Part shown: positions 46,232 through 55,502 of the stretch, piece after piece
Layout: the number at the start of each line of letters is the position of its first letter
Numbering within the stretch: position 1 is the first letter of the stretch
Source of the DNA: Lachnospiraceae bacterium
GTDB taxonomy: Bacteria; Bacillota; Clostridia; Lachnospirales; Lachnospiraceae
Direction: 5' to 3'
DNA length: 64,000 nucleotides
NCBI GenBank assembly: GCA_009774245.1
Contig: VSNM01000028.1
Location: forward strand, 1 to 64,000
Made by a program: the position numbers and the translations under genes
Notes under the pieces: model-generated
Told to the model about the DNA's origin: nothing
Seen by the model: only the letters and a program-made list of their open reading frames with translations
Databases searched by the model: none

Positions 46232-46386
46232 TCGATTTTGGGAAAAGTTTAACAGCAATTTATATAAACGATGCCGCAATTTATATGATTGATGAAACCA
46301 TCAGTTATGATATATTTGACATAAAGAATTTGACATAAAGAAATTGCAGATACAAAGCTGTAAAAGTAAATAGAGGAGGAATGCAG

Positions 46387-48059
46387 ATGAACCGGAGGAA
46401 GAAAAAACTTGAAGCTTGGAAGTTTGCGGCAGGGGAGACGCAGGAATGTCTTGCGGACGCGAAAATGGTGACGGTTCCGCACACATGGAATGTGGAGGAA
46501 GGATTATATGAGTATGCAGGGAGCGGCTGGTACGCTTATCAGCTGACAATGCCCACGCTCTCTGAAGGGAAACGGTACTGGCTGGAATTTGGCGCAGTAT
46601 ACCATGACGCGCGGGTGTATGTGAACGGTATTCTGGCGGGGCAGCATCTGCACTCGGGGTATAATTCGTTTACAGTGGAGATTACCGATTACATAAAGAC
46701 CGGGGAAAATCAGATTGTAGTTCGTGCCGACAACAGTTTCAGCGAGGAGATGCTCCCTTACAGGCGGAGCTTTGACTGGGCAAATGACGGCGGCATGATC
46801 CGCAGTGTCTGGCTGTATGAAACTGGGGCGGGCAGAATCGCAAATGTCCGCGCTGTCTGCGAGCCGATTCTGACACAGACCGGAAAGCGGCAGCGCGGCG
46901 GAAGCGCATTGTGGGGATTCGACCTGGAGCTTGATATCAGGTCGTGTCCTGTTTGGTCAGACTGGAAAATAAAGTGGAGGCTGTACAGTGTCGGAAAAAC
47001 GGAACTGGCATCGGAGGGCGAGGCATCTGTATCTGACGGAGAAAATCAGGCCGTGCGGCAGATTCTGGACGATGTATCATACTGGCATTTTGACGCGCCC
47101 ACGCTTTATGTGCTGGAGCTGGAACTGTGCTGCGGCGATGTCGTACAGGACACGTATCAAATGAAAATCGGTTTCCGCCAGATAGAGGTCCGCGCGGAGC
47201 AATTATTTTTGAATGGTGAACCTGTGCGTCTGTGCGGGACAGAGTGGATGCCGGGTTCCAGCCCGCAGTATGGTATGGCTGAACCGACAGAACAGCTTTA
47301 TAAAATGCTGGACATTCTGAGAAAGACAAACTGTGTGTATACCAGATTTCACTGGCAGCAGAGCGAGGAGGTCTACGAGTGGTGTGATGAACATGGGATG
47401 CTCGTGCAGGAGGAGATACCGTTCTGGGGACCGGAACCGGAGGCGGCAGGGGAGACGCAGTGGGAAATTTTTTGTCAGCAGATGCAGGAGATGGTTCGCG
47501 CGAAACAAAACCACCCAAAAGCGGAGGAACTGCTTCGGAAAGCCTTTGTATACCCGGAGAATCTGGGAGAAGGAAAACTGGAGGGAACCAAGGATAACCA
47601 TCTTTATTATCATCTGGGACTTGCGCTCGAGGGACAGGGAAGGAACGCGGAGGCAGAGGAATGTTTCCGAAATGCAACGCTTGGAACCAACGAGCCTGCA
47701 GGGGCAATGTACTACAATGACCAGCCGGCAGACATGATCCTGTATCAGGGACTGTCATACCTCAAGCTGGGAATGGTCCGCGAGGCAAGGGCGAGATTTT
47801 ACCGTCTGATTGATTACGGTGAGCGTCATCTGAACGATGAAGTGAAGATTCAGTATTTTGCCGTATCCCTGCCGGAGTTCTTGATCTTTGACGAGGATTA
47901 CACGATGCGAAACCGCGCGCACTGCTATTACCTGATGGCGCTCGGCAACATGGGGCTTGGCGATGCTGACAAGGCTCCATGTTTCTGGCGCAGGCGGTGG
48001 CAGTTGAGCCGTCCCATATGATGTGCAGGGTGTATCAGGCACAGATGCAGGACAGGTAA
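46387..48059 (+). pseudogene. Chimeric pseudogene: GH2 glycosidase front fused to a TPR-type (DUF5107-like) tail
   Basis: The first 375 codons are a GH2 glycosidase: a sugar-binding domain (VPHTWNVEEGLYEYAGSGWY, RRSFDWANDGGMIRSVWL), an immunoglobulin-like domain and the start of the barrel up to RAKQNHP. Normal GH2 enzymes continue with the catalytic NE motif. Here, at about 47515-47525, the frame passes straight into KAEELLRKAFVYPENLGEGK, which matches the TPR-rich end of DUF5107-type proteins. The catalytic glutamates are lost. Near 47977 a further one-base shift ends the frame at 48021; the other frame continues the expected tail (MFLAQAVAVEPSHMMCRVYQ) to TAA at 48057. AGGAGG favours ATG 46387 over 46381. 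It is certainly not a working glycosidase. Confidence 0.8.
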
Positions 48060-48134
48060 GTTTATCATGTAGACTTACAAGAGATCACATTTTTTCTGTT
48101 TCACGTGTTGATGCAAACATAGCAGGAGCTTTTG

Positions 48135-48163
48135 TTGCATTAGTTTATATACTCTGTTATAAT
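48135..48163 (+). promoter_or_regulatory. Promoter of the 73-residue protein gene
   Basis: TTGCAT (48135-48140) and TATAAT (48158-48163) are 17 bases apart. The expected transcript has a leader of about 125 bases. Confidence 0.65.
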
Positions 48164-48294
48164 TGTATTCACGATAAATGAAATTTGACGTATGCGTAAT
48201 CTTATACTGAGCAGTCAGTATAGCTCATTGCAAACGGGACAGGAGATATTTCACAGATGTGTGCTTGGGAATACGTGAAAGAGAGGGTGCTTAT

Positions 48295-48516
48295 ATGGAT
48301 AGCGATAACCGTATGATCGATGAGGTGTTAAAACATCTCGACAGTGAGCTGGCGCTGGGCGCCATGCGAATGAGTGTTGTTTTCGACGAGGGAGCCAGGG
48401 ACGAGAAATCCATCTCGCACAAATGCTGCCAAAGCTACGGCAGGCCGGCCACAGAGACCGTCGGGCTGCTCGATATGTACACCGACATCAGCGCGGGCGC
48501 TCCGGACCGGGGGTAA
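48295..48516 (+). CDS. Small Cys-containing protein of unknown function (73 residues)
   Basis: I do not recognise this protein. It starts MDSDNRMIDEVLKHLDSELA behind GAGAGGGTG, has a central HKCCQSYGRP and a C-terminal ATETVGLLDMYTDI, and carries no signal peptide or membrane segment. It is real by context: it has its own sigma-A promoter, a good ribosome site and a strong terminator nine bases after the stop. An in-frame ATG at 48259 would add 12 residues but lacks a ribosome site. A peptide precursor, a regulator or a metal-binding role are all possible; none is supported directly. Confidence 0.6.
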   Translation: MDSDNRMIDEVLKHLDSELALGAMRMSVVFDEGARDEKSISHKCCQSYGRPATETVGLLDMYTDISAGAPDRG

Positions 48517-48524
48517 AGATCTGC

Positions 48525-48556
48525 AAAAAGGATATTGTTTCGGCAATATCCTTTTT
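48525..48556. terminator. Strong intrinsic terminator
   Basis: AAAAAGGATATTG pairs perfectly with CAATATCCTTTTT around TTTCGG, directly after the small protein gene. Confidence 0.9.
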
Positions 48557-48737
48557 GGATTATCATTTTTAATAATGCAATCGGCTATGCTATGTAAAAG
48601 CTGCTGCTGTGCAGTACTCATTTTAGGCATTTTGGTTATCATAGACAGCTCCTGCAGATTAAAATGATTACTGCCCTCATGATAATCAAGCAGATAATCT
48701 GTTGATATGCCTCCCAGACCAAAAGATGAGTAACTTT

Positions 48738-48780
48738 CAGAAACAGGGAACTGCGTAAGTATTGCAGTTCCCTGTTTCTG
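48738..48780. other. 17-bp perfect hairpin downstream of the GH94 gene
   Basis: CAGAAACAGGGAACTGC pairs with its complement around a nine-base loop. There is no T run on the GH94 strand, so it is more likely an mRNA 3'-end stabiliser or a palindromic repeat than a terminator. The stretch 48557-48737 holds no convincing gene. Confidence 0.6.
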
Positions 48781-48807
48781 TTTCATTTATCTGACGATAT
48801 ACGCCGT

Positions 48808-51243
48808 CTATCCCATAATGATTTCCACATTTACATCAGATTTCCCGGTTTCAAACGGAATCACGCAGCCGTCAACCTTCGCGCCGTCGACCGTCATCGA
48901 AGCGACGCCCTTCTGAACGTTGTTCGGATTCTTGACAGTGATGTGGTACGTCACATCGCGGAAGCGTCTGGTGAGTTTGAAATCCCCGAATCCTGTCGGT
49001 ACACATGGATTGACGCTGAGTCCCTTGTGCGTCGGGTACACGCCAAGGATATACTGCGAGATATTTGTGAATGTCCATGCGGCAGTACCGGTGAGCCAGC
49101 TGTTCTTCGCCTCCCCGTGGTACTTCGCGTCGCGTCCTGCGACCATCTGTGAGTACACATAGGGCTCAGTCCGGTGGATCTCGCTGATATCCTCCACATA
49201 GGCAGGACAGGTCTTCTGATAGATCTCAAACGCCCTGTCGCCGCGTCCGATGACAGTCTCGGCAATGGAAACCCAGGGATTGTTGTGGCAGAAGATACCC
49301 GCATTCTCCTTGTATCCGGGCGGATAGGAAGAGATCTCGCCAAGCTCGACATGATATTTGGTGTAGGCAGGCTGCAATATCATCACACCGTATTTTGTGT
49401 CAAGTTTTTCTTTTACAGAGTTCAGCGCTTTTTCTGCCAGACCTTCCTTCACGCCGATGCCGGCAAGGACACAGAAGCCCTGCGGCTCGATGTAGATCTG
49501 CCCTTCCTCGCATTCTTTGGAGCCTACCTTGTGGCTGTAGGCGTCATAGGCTCTCACGAACCAGTCTCCGTCCCAGCCGTCTTTCAGAACAGTGTCGTAC
49601 ATGACTGCAACCTCGTCCCTCGCGCGCTTTGCCTCGGCGGCGTCGCCCAGCAGCTCCGCGAGCTGTGCGTACTCCTCGCCGTACTTGACAAACATTCCGG
49701 CGATAAACACGGACTCCGCCACAGGTCCCTCACTCGGACCAAAGGTCTGGAAGGATTCGCCAGGGTGCTCGGAGAAGCAGTTGAGGTTCAGGCAGTCGTT
49801 CCAGTCAGCACGCCCGATGAGCGGCAGCTTGTGCGGTCCCTTGTGGTTCACGATATAGTCAAACGAGCGCTTTAAGTGCTCCATCAGCGTAGTAGCAACG
49901 CTCATGTCATTGTCGTAGGGAACCATTTCCTTTAAGATCGACAGGTCGCCAGTCTCGCGGACATAGGCGCTCGTGCCTGCGATCAGCCACAACGGATCAT
50001 CGTTGAAGCCGCTTCCGATATCGGAGTTGCCCTTCTTGGTGAGCGGCTGGTACTGGTGGTAGGCGCTTCCGTCCTGGAACTGTGTGGAGGCGATATCGAT
50101 AATACGTTCTCTTGCACGGTCAGGAATCAGATGCACGAAGCCGAGCAAATCCTGGCAGGAATCCCGGAATCCCATACCGCGTCCGATGCCGGACTCATAG
50201 TAGGAGGCGGATCGGCTCATGTTGAACGTCACCATACACTGATACTGGTTCCAGATGTTGACCATTCGGTTGACCTTCTCGTTGGAGGACTCGACCACAT
50301 AGCGGCCAAGCAGGTCTTTCCAGTAATCGTTTAACTCTGCAAACGCCTTGTCAACAGCAGCGTCAGAATTGTATTTTGCAATCATCGCGTTGGCAGGCTT
50401 TTTGTTTACTACATTCGGAGCCTCAAATTTTTCCTCGACAGGATTTTCCAGATAGCCCAGCAGGAATACATAAGATTTTTCCTCACCGGGAGCAAGTGTG
50501 ATGCTGATCTGGTGCGCGGCGATCGGGGACCAGCCGCTTGCCATCGAGTTTGTGCACTTGCCAGCCAGTACCGCCTCTGGCTTGTCCGCGCCGTTGTAGG
50601 TGCCGATAAAGCTGTCGCGGATCGTGTCAAACCCATCAACCTCTGTGTTTACAGTATAGACGGCATAGTGGTTCCTGCGCTCGCGGTACTCTGTCTTGTG
50701 GTAGATGGTGGAGCCGATCACTTCCACCTCGCCGGTGCTCAGGTTCCTCTGGAAATTTCTGGAATCGTCATCAGCGTTCCACAGACACCATTCCACATAG
50801 GAGAAAAGGGAGATGTTTTTCTGGACGCCGGAGTTATTTTTTATCTTAACCTGTGAAATCTCGCAGTTGTCATTCATCGGCACAAACGTGAGTACGGATG
50901 CCTGCACATCGTTTTTGGAGGCAGTAAAGCGGCTGTAGCCGATGCCGTGGCGGCACTCATAGGAGTCGAGCTCTGTCTTGGTCGGCTGCCAGCCGGGATT
51001 CCAGATGGTATCGCCGTCCTTTATGTAGAAATATTTGCCGTTGGTATCGTAGGGAACGTCATTGTAGCGGTAGCGCGTCAGCCTTAAGAGCTTTGCGTCC
51101 TTGTAGAACGTGTATCCGCCGCAGGTGTTTGAGATCAGTGTGAAGAACTCCTTGCAGCCCAGATAGTTGATCCACGGGAGCGGCGTCTTGGGGGTGGTAA
51201 TGACATATTCACGGTTTGCGTCATCAAAGTAACCAAATTTCAT
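48808..51243 (-). CDS. GH94 family disaccharide phosphorylase (cellobiose phosphorylase-like)
   Basis: The 811-residue protein starts [20 protein letters not shown] and shows the GH94 order: an N-terminal beta-sandwich, a linker and an (alpha/alpha)6 barrel. It contains [17 protein letters not shown] and the general acid Asp in [12 protein letters not shown]. Length and sequence fit cellobiose phosphorylase, which splits cellobiose with phosphate in the cytosol into glucose-1-phosphate and glucose; related beta-glucoside phosphorylases cannot be excluded. AAGGAGAA precedes the ATG at 51243. The frame extends a further 70 codons upstream, but through repeat and operator sequence. A LacI-type operator lies upstream and the divergent gene is a LacI regulator. 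Confidence 0.9.
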   Translation of the reverse strand: MKFGYFDDANREYVITTPKTPLPWINYLGCKEFFTLISNTCGGYTFYKDAKLLRLTRYRYNDVPYDTNGKYFYIKDGDTIWNPGWQPTKTELDSYECRHGIGYSRFTASKNDVQASVLTFVPMNDNCEISQVKIKNNSGVQKNISLFSYVEWCLWNADDDSRNFQRNLSTGEVEVIGSTIYHKTEYRERRNHYAVYTVNTEVDGFDTIRDSFIGTYNGADKPEAVLAGKCTNSMASGWSPIAAHQISITLAPGEEKSYVFLLGYLENPVEEKFEAPNVVNKKPANAMIAKYNSDAAVDKAFAELNDYWKDLLGRYVVESSNEKVNRMVNIWNQYQCMVTFNMSRSASYYESGIGRGMGFRDSCQDLLGFVHLIPDRARERIIDIASTQFQDGSAYHQYQPLTKKGNSDIGSGFNDDPLWLIAGTSAYVRETGDLSILKEMVPYDNDMSVATTLMEHLKRSFDYIVNHKGPHKLPLIGRADWNDCLNLNCFSEHPGESFQTFGPSEGPVAESVFIAGMFVKYGEEYAQLAELLGDAAEAKRARDEVAVMYDTVLKDGWDGDWFVRAYDAYSHKVGSKECEEGQIYIEPQGFCVLAGIGVKEGLAEKALNSVKEKLDTKYGVMILQPAYTKYHVELGEISSYPPGYKENAGIFCHNNPWVSIAETVIGRGDRAFEIYQKTCPAYVEDISEIHRTEPYVYSQMVAGRDAKYHGEAKNSWLTGTAAWTFTNISQYILGVYPTHKGLSVNPCVPTGFGDFKLTRRFRDVTYHITVKNPNNVQKGVASMTVDGAKVDGCVIPFETGKSDVNVEIIMG

Positions 51244-51294
51244 AGCTCGATTCTCCTTTTCCAATTTGATTCTTTCCATGCAGCAGTTTTTTAT

Positions 51295-51391
51295 GCACAC
51301 GGGCGTCCAAATGAAATATGTCAGCAGGCTGACGGACACCCGGCGCGCGAGTAGGGGAGGATGTCTCTTCCCTACTTGATTGAAAAGCCGT
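51295..51391 (+). repeat. Structured repeat family 1, copy in the GH94-LacI intergenic region
   Basis: GGGCGTCC pairs with GGACACCC around AAATGAAATAT and an inner GTCAGC/GCTGAC hairpin. The linker CGGCGCGCGAGTAG and a long GAGTAGGGGAGGA hairpin arm follow. The inner stem differs on both sides from the GCAGC/GCTGC version at the window start. Confidence 0.8.
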
Positions 51392-51410
51392 CTGCATGAA
51401 AGCAACATTG

Positions 51411-51427
51411 TTACGAAAACGTTTAAG
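51411..51427. promoter_or_regulatory. LacI-family operator, GH94 side
   Basis: TTACGAAAACGTTTAAG is identical to the site at 51553-51569. It centres on AAACGTTT and lies about 170 bases upstream of the GH94 start. Confidence 0.75.
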
Positions 51428-51519
51428 TAAAATCTATATGCTAAATTTATCACAAGACTTTCACAAAAGCAAGAATATTTTCAGAAAAATGCAAAACAGT
51501 GCAAATTTATGAAAATGAC

Positions 51520-51569
51520 TTGCGCAAAGATTCCGGTTGATGTATGCTGTGATTACGAAAACGTTTAAG
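51520..51569 (+). promoter_or_regulatory. Promoter and operator of the LacI-type regulator
   Basis: TTGCGC (51520-51525) and TATGCT (51543-51548) are 17 bases apart. The second copy of TTACGAAAACGTTTAAG (51553-51569) covers the expected transcript start, which fits autorepression. Confidence 0.7.
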
Positions 51570-51603
51570 CATAACAATGTGCGAATGTGGAAGGAGGAGA
51601 GAT

Positions 51604-52617
51604 ATGGTTTCTATGAAAGACATCGCAGCGGCGTGCGGCGTGTCCGTTGCCACGGTCAGCAAGGCGCTGAACGACCAGAATGACATCGGCGAGGAGACAA
51701 AGGAAAAGATCAGGCGCGTGGCAAAGGAGCTTGGCTATTATCCAAATTCTTCTGCGAGGGCGCTAAAGACGAATCGGACGTACAATCTCGGTGTTTTGTA
51801 CAAAGAGGAATCCGGGAGCGGGCTGACGCATGACTATTTTTCCCAAGTATTAGAAAATTTTCGAAACGAGGCGGAGAATGGCGGGTATGACATTACGTTC
51901 CTGAGCAATTCCAAGAGACGCAAAGACCAGATGTCCTACCTTGAGCATGCCATTTATCGGGGAATGGACGGCGTGCTGATCGCGGTCGCGGATTACAAAA
52001 ACCCGGAAGTGATGGAACTGCTTGCGAGCGCGCTTCCCGTGGTCACGGTTGATTACGTGTATAATGACAGGATTGCTGTCATGTCGGATAACATCGCGGG
52101 TATGGAATCCCTTCTTTCTTATATATATGCGCAGGGGCACAGGGAGATCGCATACATCTACGGGGAGGAATCCATGGTGACGGCCAACAGGCTTTCCGCC
52201 TATTATCGGTTTTATGAGAAAAAGGGCATGACAGTCAGGGAGGAATTATTGCAGCGGGGAAAGTATAGGGATTCCTACACGGCAGGCATTCTCACAAACC
52301 AGATCTTGGAACAGTCCAGTCCGCCGACCTGTATCCTGTATGCGGATGATTTCTCGGCCATCGGCGGCATGAATGCCATCAAGAACAAAGGGCTGCGGAT
52401 ACCGGATGATATCTCGATCGCAGGATATGACGGCATCATGATGGCATCACAGTTGGAGCCGCGGCTGGCGACATACAGACAGGACACGGTGGGAATCGGC
52501 TCCCTCGCGGCGAAGCAGCTAATCAGTCTGATCGAGAATCCAAAGGCAACGCCGATCAGCCAGTATGTGATGAACGGGGAACTGATCACAGGCGGCTCTG
52601 TGGCGGCAATACGGTGA
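51604..52617 (+). CDS. LacI family transcriptional regulator
   Basis: The 337-residue protein begins with the LacI helix-turn-helix MKDIAAACGVSVATVSKALN and the hinge helix ELGYYPNSSARAL. A periplasmic-binding-protein-like sensor domain follows, including DDISIAGYDG near residue 280. AAGGAGGAGA precedes the ATG at 51604; the in-frame start at 51577 has no ribosome site. It is divergent from the GH94 gene and two identical operators lie between them, so it most likely controls the phosphorylase and itself in response to a beta-glucoside or its phosphate. Confidence 0.92.
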   Translation: MVSMKDIAAACGVSVATVSKALNDQNDIGEETKEKIRRVAKELGYYPNSSARALKTNRTYNLGVLYKEESGSGLTHDYFSQVLENFRNEAENGGYDITFLSNSKRRKDQMSYLEHAIYRGMDGVLIAVADYKNPEVMELLASALPVVTVDYVYNDRIAVMSDNIAGMESLLSYIYAQGHREIAYIYGEESMVTANRLSAYYRFYEKKGMTVREELLQRGKYRDSYTAGILTNQILEQSSPPTCILYADDFSAIGGMNAIKNKGLRIPDDISIAGYDGIMMASQLEPRLATYRQDTVGIGSLAAKQLISLIENPKATPISQYVMNGELITGGSVAAIR

Positions 52618-52642
52618 GCAAAAATCATGGCAGTAACAAAAA

Positions 52643-52666
52643 TGAGTGCTTCGGCACTCACTTTTT
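52643..52666 (+). terminator. Intrinsic terminator after the LacI-type gene
   Basis: TGAGTGC/GCACTCA around a TTCG tetraloop, followed by CTTTTT. Confidence 0.9.
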
Positions 52667-52759
52667 GGTTGTTTTATAAAATTTTATATTTCGTTAATTT
52701 ACCTTGTCATTCTCGTATGATAGGATAAAGTATAAACAAATGAAAAGCGGGGCAGTGAC

Positions 52760-53146
52760 ATGGCGGGAATATTGTATGATGCCAGGCGCATCAAGGCATA
52801 CGAGGGGCTTCTGGCACTCGGGGAGATTGCGGATGAGACAAGACAGTGGTGCGATGAATTATGGGAGGAGCTTGTGTTTGACCAGGAGCTTCTGGATGAA
52901 TTCATATTTTATCTGGAACACCATAGTCTCAAGGACAAGGTGCACTGTGAGGGGTACGGGCTTACGGATCTGTACATCTGGCAGATGAACCGCTATAATA
53001 TCATCGGTGATTCCGGGAAAAACACAGCCGCCTGCAACAAGGACAGAATGGTGCTGCACGCATTCCGCGACATGATCAACATGAAAAAGAATCCCGCGTT
53101 ATATGTGAAAAGAATGACAATGGGTAGAGGGATGGATCAGGCATAG
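52760..53146 (+). CDS. Hypothetical protein, 128 residues
   Basis: I do not recognise a named family. The protein starts MAGILYDARRIKAYEGLLAL, is mostly helical by composition, has no signal peptide or membrane span, and contains a conserved-looking acidic and aromatic stretch, ELLDEFIFYLEHHSLKDKVH, followed by DLYIWQMNRYNI. GCGGGGCAGTGAC before the ATG is a weak ribosome site. It lies 26 bases before a membrane protein gene in the same direction and is probably co-transcribed with it. Confidence 0.65.
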   Translation: MAGILYDARRIKAYEGLLALGEIADETRQWCDELWEELVFDQELLDEFIFYLEHHSLKDKVHCEGYGLTDLYIWQMNRYNIIGDSGKNTAACNKDRMVLHAFRDMINMKKNPALYVKRMTMGRGMDQA

Positions 53147-53172
53147 GCTTAGGCAATAGGTTGGGGGTTATT

Positions 53173-53673
53173 ATGAACTGTGAGGAATTTTTGAGGCAAT
53201 TTCGTGACGCTCTTGATGGGAAAGTGTCAGAGCACGTGATACAGGACAATGTGGATTATTACAGGTCATATATCAACAGTCAGACAGCCGGCGGCAAGAG
53301 CGAGTCGGATGTGCTCAGGATGCTTGGCGATCCGCGGCTCCTGGCGAGGACGATCGAGGAGAGCAGTAAGTTCGCGGCCGATCAGGAGAGCAGGAGCGGG
53401 TATAAGGGCAGCTTCAGCGGTGGAGGCCGGACATATTCCGATTACACGGCTTACAGTTATGCGGAGAGCACAGACCATGATTATACGGAGGCTTCAGAGG
53501 AAAAGCACAGTAGAATCCCGGGCTGGCTGGTTACCTGTATTGTGATGGCTGTGGTCTTTCTGCTCCTGTCGTTTACGTTCCGTGTAGCGATAGCGCTGGC
53601 GCCGTATATTATTGTATTTTTGCTGACTGTGTTTGCGGTCAGGGTTGTCCGTAGTTGGTGGCATACAAAATGA
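53173..53673 (+). CDS. Membrane protein with N-terminal HAAS/DUF1700-like domain
   Basis: The 166-residue protein starts MNCEEFLRQFRDALDGKVSE, then DNVDYYRSYI and a GKSESDVLRMLGDPRLLART helix. This pattern fits the cytoplasmic HAAS/DUF1700-type domain, which usually begins membrane proteins controlled by PadR-like regulators. A Ser/Tyr-rich linker follows, and the C-terminal 55 residues hold two membrane spans. No PadR gene is beside it. GGGGG lies five bases before ATG 53173; an in-frame TTG at 53161 overlaps that site. Confidence 0.7.
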   Translation: MNCEEFLRQFRDALDGKVSEHVIQDNVDYYRSYINSQTAGGKSESDVLRMLGDPRLLARTIEESSKFAADQESRSGYKGSFSGGGRTYSDYTAYSYAESTDHDYTEASEEKHSRIPGWLVTCIVMAVVFLLLSFTFRVAIALAPYIIVFLLTVFAVRVVRSWWHTK

Positions 53674-53684
53674 GATTCATAAAT

Positions 53685-53714
53685 GAAAAACGACCATTGA
53701 TATGGTCGTTTTTC
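53685..53714. terminator. Intrinsic terminator
   Basis: GAAAAACGACCAT pairs perfectly with ATGGTCGTTTTTC around TTGA. Confidence 0.9.
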
Positions 53715-54036
53715 GTTAAGGGGAGTATAAATAATTAATATATAAGGGTTGTAAAGAGGATTGAAGGAGTATCTCTTTACTAATTTTAGTATAGCAATAG
53801 TGCTTGAAAAGGTCAACTAAATTCTGAAAATAAAACCTACCAAACAATCATTGTCAGATTTGGGCAGTGTTTCCAAAGTCAACAAGATATGTTAATTAAA
53901 AATGATGTATAAAAATGTGCGTTAGGGTAAATCATATCTGTGTAGCATAAAAAGTGCTGATGGCATACAAAAAATGCGGATGCAGCTGTATGCCGGAATA
54001 AAGGGAGTACAATCCCGAAAAATTGGAGGTATCATT
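53715..54036. other. AT-rich intergenic region without a visible gene
   Basis: The region has a GTAAAGAG/CTCTTTAC inverted repeat (about 53754-53780). Otherwise nothing is recognisable until TTGGAGGT, the ribosome site of the Asn-rich peptide. Confidence 0.6.
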
Positions 54037-54198
54037 ATGGCTGGAACAAACAACAACTACGATCAGAACAAGTCTAATAACAACTATCAGAATTCGCAGA
54101 ACTCTCAGGGTTCGAACAGCACAAACAACAGCAATTCTGACAACAATCAGAAGAACAGCAAGAACAGCACAAACAACAATAACAACAATAACAAGTAA
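54037..54198 (+). CDS. Asparagine-rich 53-residue protein
   Basis: After MAGT the protein is almost entirely Asn, Ser, Gln, Lys and Asp; 24 of 53 residues are Asn, ending in seven in a row. TTGGAGGT lies seven bases before the ATG and a terminator follows, so it is probably expressed. It is too biased for a family assignment. Similar Asn-rich short proteins occur in Clostridia, some linked to sporulation, but that is only an analogy. Confidence 0.65.
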   Translation: MAGTNNNYDQNKSNNNYQNSQNSQGSNSTNNSNSDNNQKNSKNSTNNNNNNNK

Positions 54199-54219
54199 TC
54201 GGTGCTGGATTGGAGAAGG

Positions 54220-54249
54220 CAGGGCCTGAGGAAAAGGTCCTGTCTTTTT
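54220..54249 (+). terminator. Intrinsic terminator after the Asn-rich gene
   Basis: CAGGGCCT pairs with AGGTCCTG (one G-T pair) and is followed by TCTTTTT. Confidence 0.85.
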
Positions 54250-54341
54250 CAGTTGACAGATGGAACTAATAAATATAAGATAATATAGAAAACAGGATGA
54301 CAAAATTTTCTTTGGTAGAGAATGTGAGTGGAGAATGTGGA

Positions 54342-55484
54342 ATGAGGAGATACGAATTGATCGCGCCCTGCCATTTCGGTCTTGAGGCCGTCTTAAAACA
54401 GGAGATCACAGATCTTGGGTATGATGTGTCGCAGGTGGAGGACGGCAGGGTGACCTTTATCGGTGATGACGAGGCAGTCTGCCGTGCCAATATAGGGCTT
54501 CGGACAGCAGAGCGGATTCTTATAAAAGTGGGAAGCTTTCGTGCGGAGACATTTGACGAACTGTTTGAAAACACAAAAGCGCTTCCGTGGGAGGAGTACA
54601 TACCCTCAGATGGAGTATTCTGGGTTGCGAAGGCTGCGAGCGTCAAGAGTAAGCTCTTCTCTCCGTCAGATATTCAGTCGATCATGAAAAAGGCGATGGT
54701 GGAGCGCCTGAAGCAGGTGTACCATGTCAGCTGGTTTCCAGAGGACGGACAGAGCTTTCCGGTGCGTGTCTTTCTGATGAAGGACACTGTGACAGTAGGA
54801 TTGGACACGACAGGCGAGTCTCTGCATAAGAGGGGATATCGCAAATACACGGCGAAAGCCCCGATCGCGGAGAACCTGGCGGCGGCGCTCATCATGCTGA
54901 CGCCGTGGAAGAGTGACAGAATCCTCGTAGATCCGTTTTGCGGAAGCGGGACGATATTGATAGAAGCGGCGCTGATGGCGGCCAATATTGCCCCGGGAAT
55001 GAAAAGAGGCTTTACGGCGCTCAAGTGGGGGCATCTCATAGACAAAAAGGTGTGGGATGACTGCTATGATGAGGCGAGAGAGATGGTTGACAGGTCTGTC
55101 GCTGTCGATCTTGAGGGCAGCGATCTCGATCCTGGGATGATACAGATCGCGGAGCAGAACGCCCGCCTTGCAGGTGTGGCTGATATGATAAAGTTTGAGC
55201 AGAAGGATGTGGGCGGGCTGTCCCATGATGGGAAATATGGCTTTGTTATAACCAATCCGCCTTATGGCGAGCGTCTCGAGGAGAAGGAGAATCTGCCGCC
55301 GTTGTACAGAAAACTCGGTGAGCGGTTCAAGTGCCTGGATACCTGGTCGCTGTATGTGATCACTTCCTATGAGGAGGCGCAGCGGGATATTGGCAGGAAG
55401 GCTGATAAGAATAGGAAGATCTACAATGGGATGATGAAGACATACTATTATCAGTTTATGGGGCCGCGCCCGCCAAGAAAGTAG
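54342..55484 (+). CDS. THUMP-domain class I RNA methyltransferase (RlmL/YpsC-like)
   Basis: The 380-residue protein has an N-terminal ferredoxin-like and THUMP region (MRRYELIAPCHFGLEAVLKQ, residues 1-160) and a C-terminal Rossmann methyltransferase. The SAM-site motif is VDPFCGSGTILIEA (about residue 202) and the catalytic motif is TNPPYGERL (about 304). The NPPY motif and THUMP domain point to N2-methylation of guanine in 23S rRNA, as done by RlmL-like enzymes. It lacks the second methyltransferase domain of the E. coli fusion. GGAGAATGTGGA precedes the ATG at 54342; an ATG at 54297 is in frame but lacks a site. It is first in a run of four closely spaced genes. Confidence 0.9.
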   Translation: MRRYELIAPCHFGLEAVLKQEITDLGYDVSQVEDGRVTFIGDDEAVCRANIGLRTAERILIKVGSFRAETFDELFENTKALPWEEYIPSDGVFWVAKAASVKSKLFSPSDIQSIMKKAMVERLKQVYHVSWFPEDGQSFPVRVFLMKDTVTVGLDTTGESLHKRGYRKYTAKAPIAENLAAALIMLTPWKSDRILVDPFCGSGTILIEAALMAANIAPGMKRGFTALKWGHLIDKKVWDDCYDEAREMVDRSVAVDLEGSDLDPGMIQIAEQNARLAGVADMIKFEQKDVGGLSHDGKYGFVITNPPYGERLEEKENLPPLYRKLGERFKCLDTWSLYVITSYEEAQRDIGRKADKNRKIYNGMMKTYYYQFMGPRPPRK

Positions 55485-55502
55485 GCAGACAGGGATGGAG
55501 CA

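Noticed and set aside
48328..48786. 152-codon open frame on the minus strand
   Set aside because: Its first codons are made by the 17-bp hairpin, its middle runs through a perfect terminator and its end is antisense to the 73-residue gene. Part of it (FGLGGISTDYLLDYHEGSNH) looks protein-like, so a decayed gene cannot be fully excluded.
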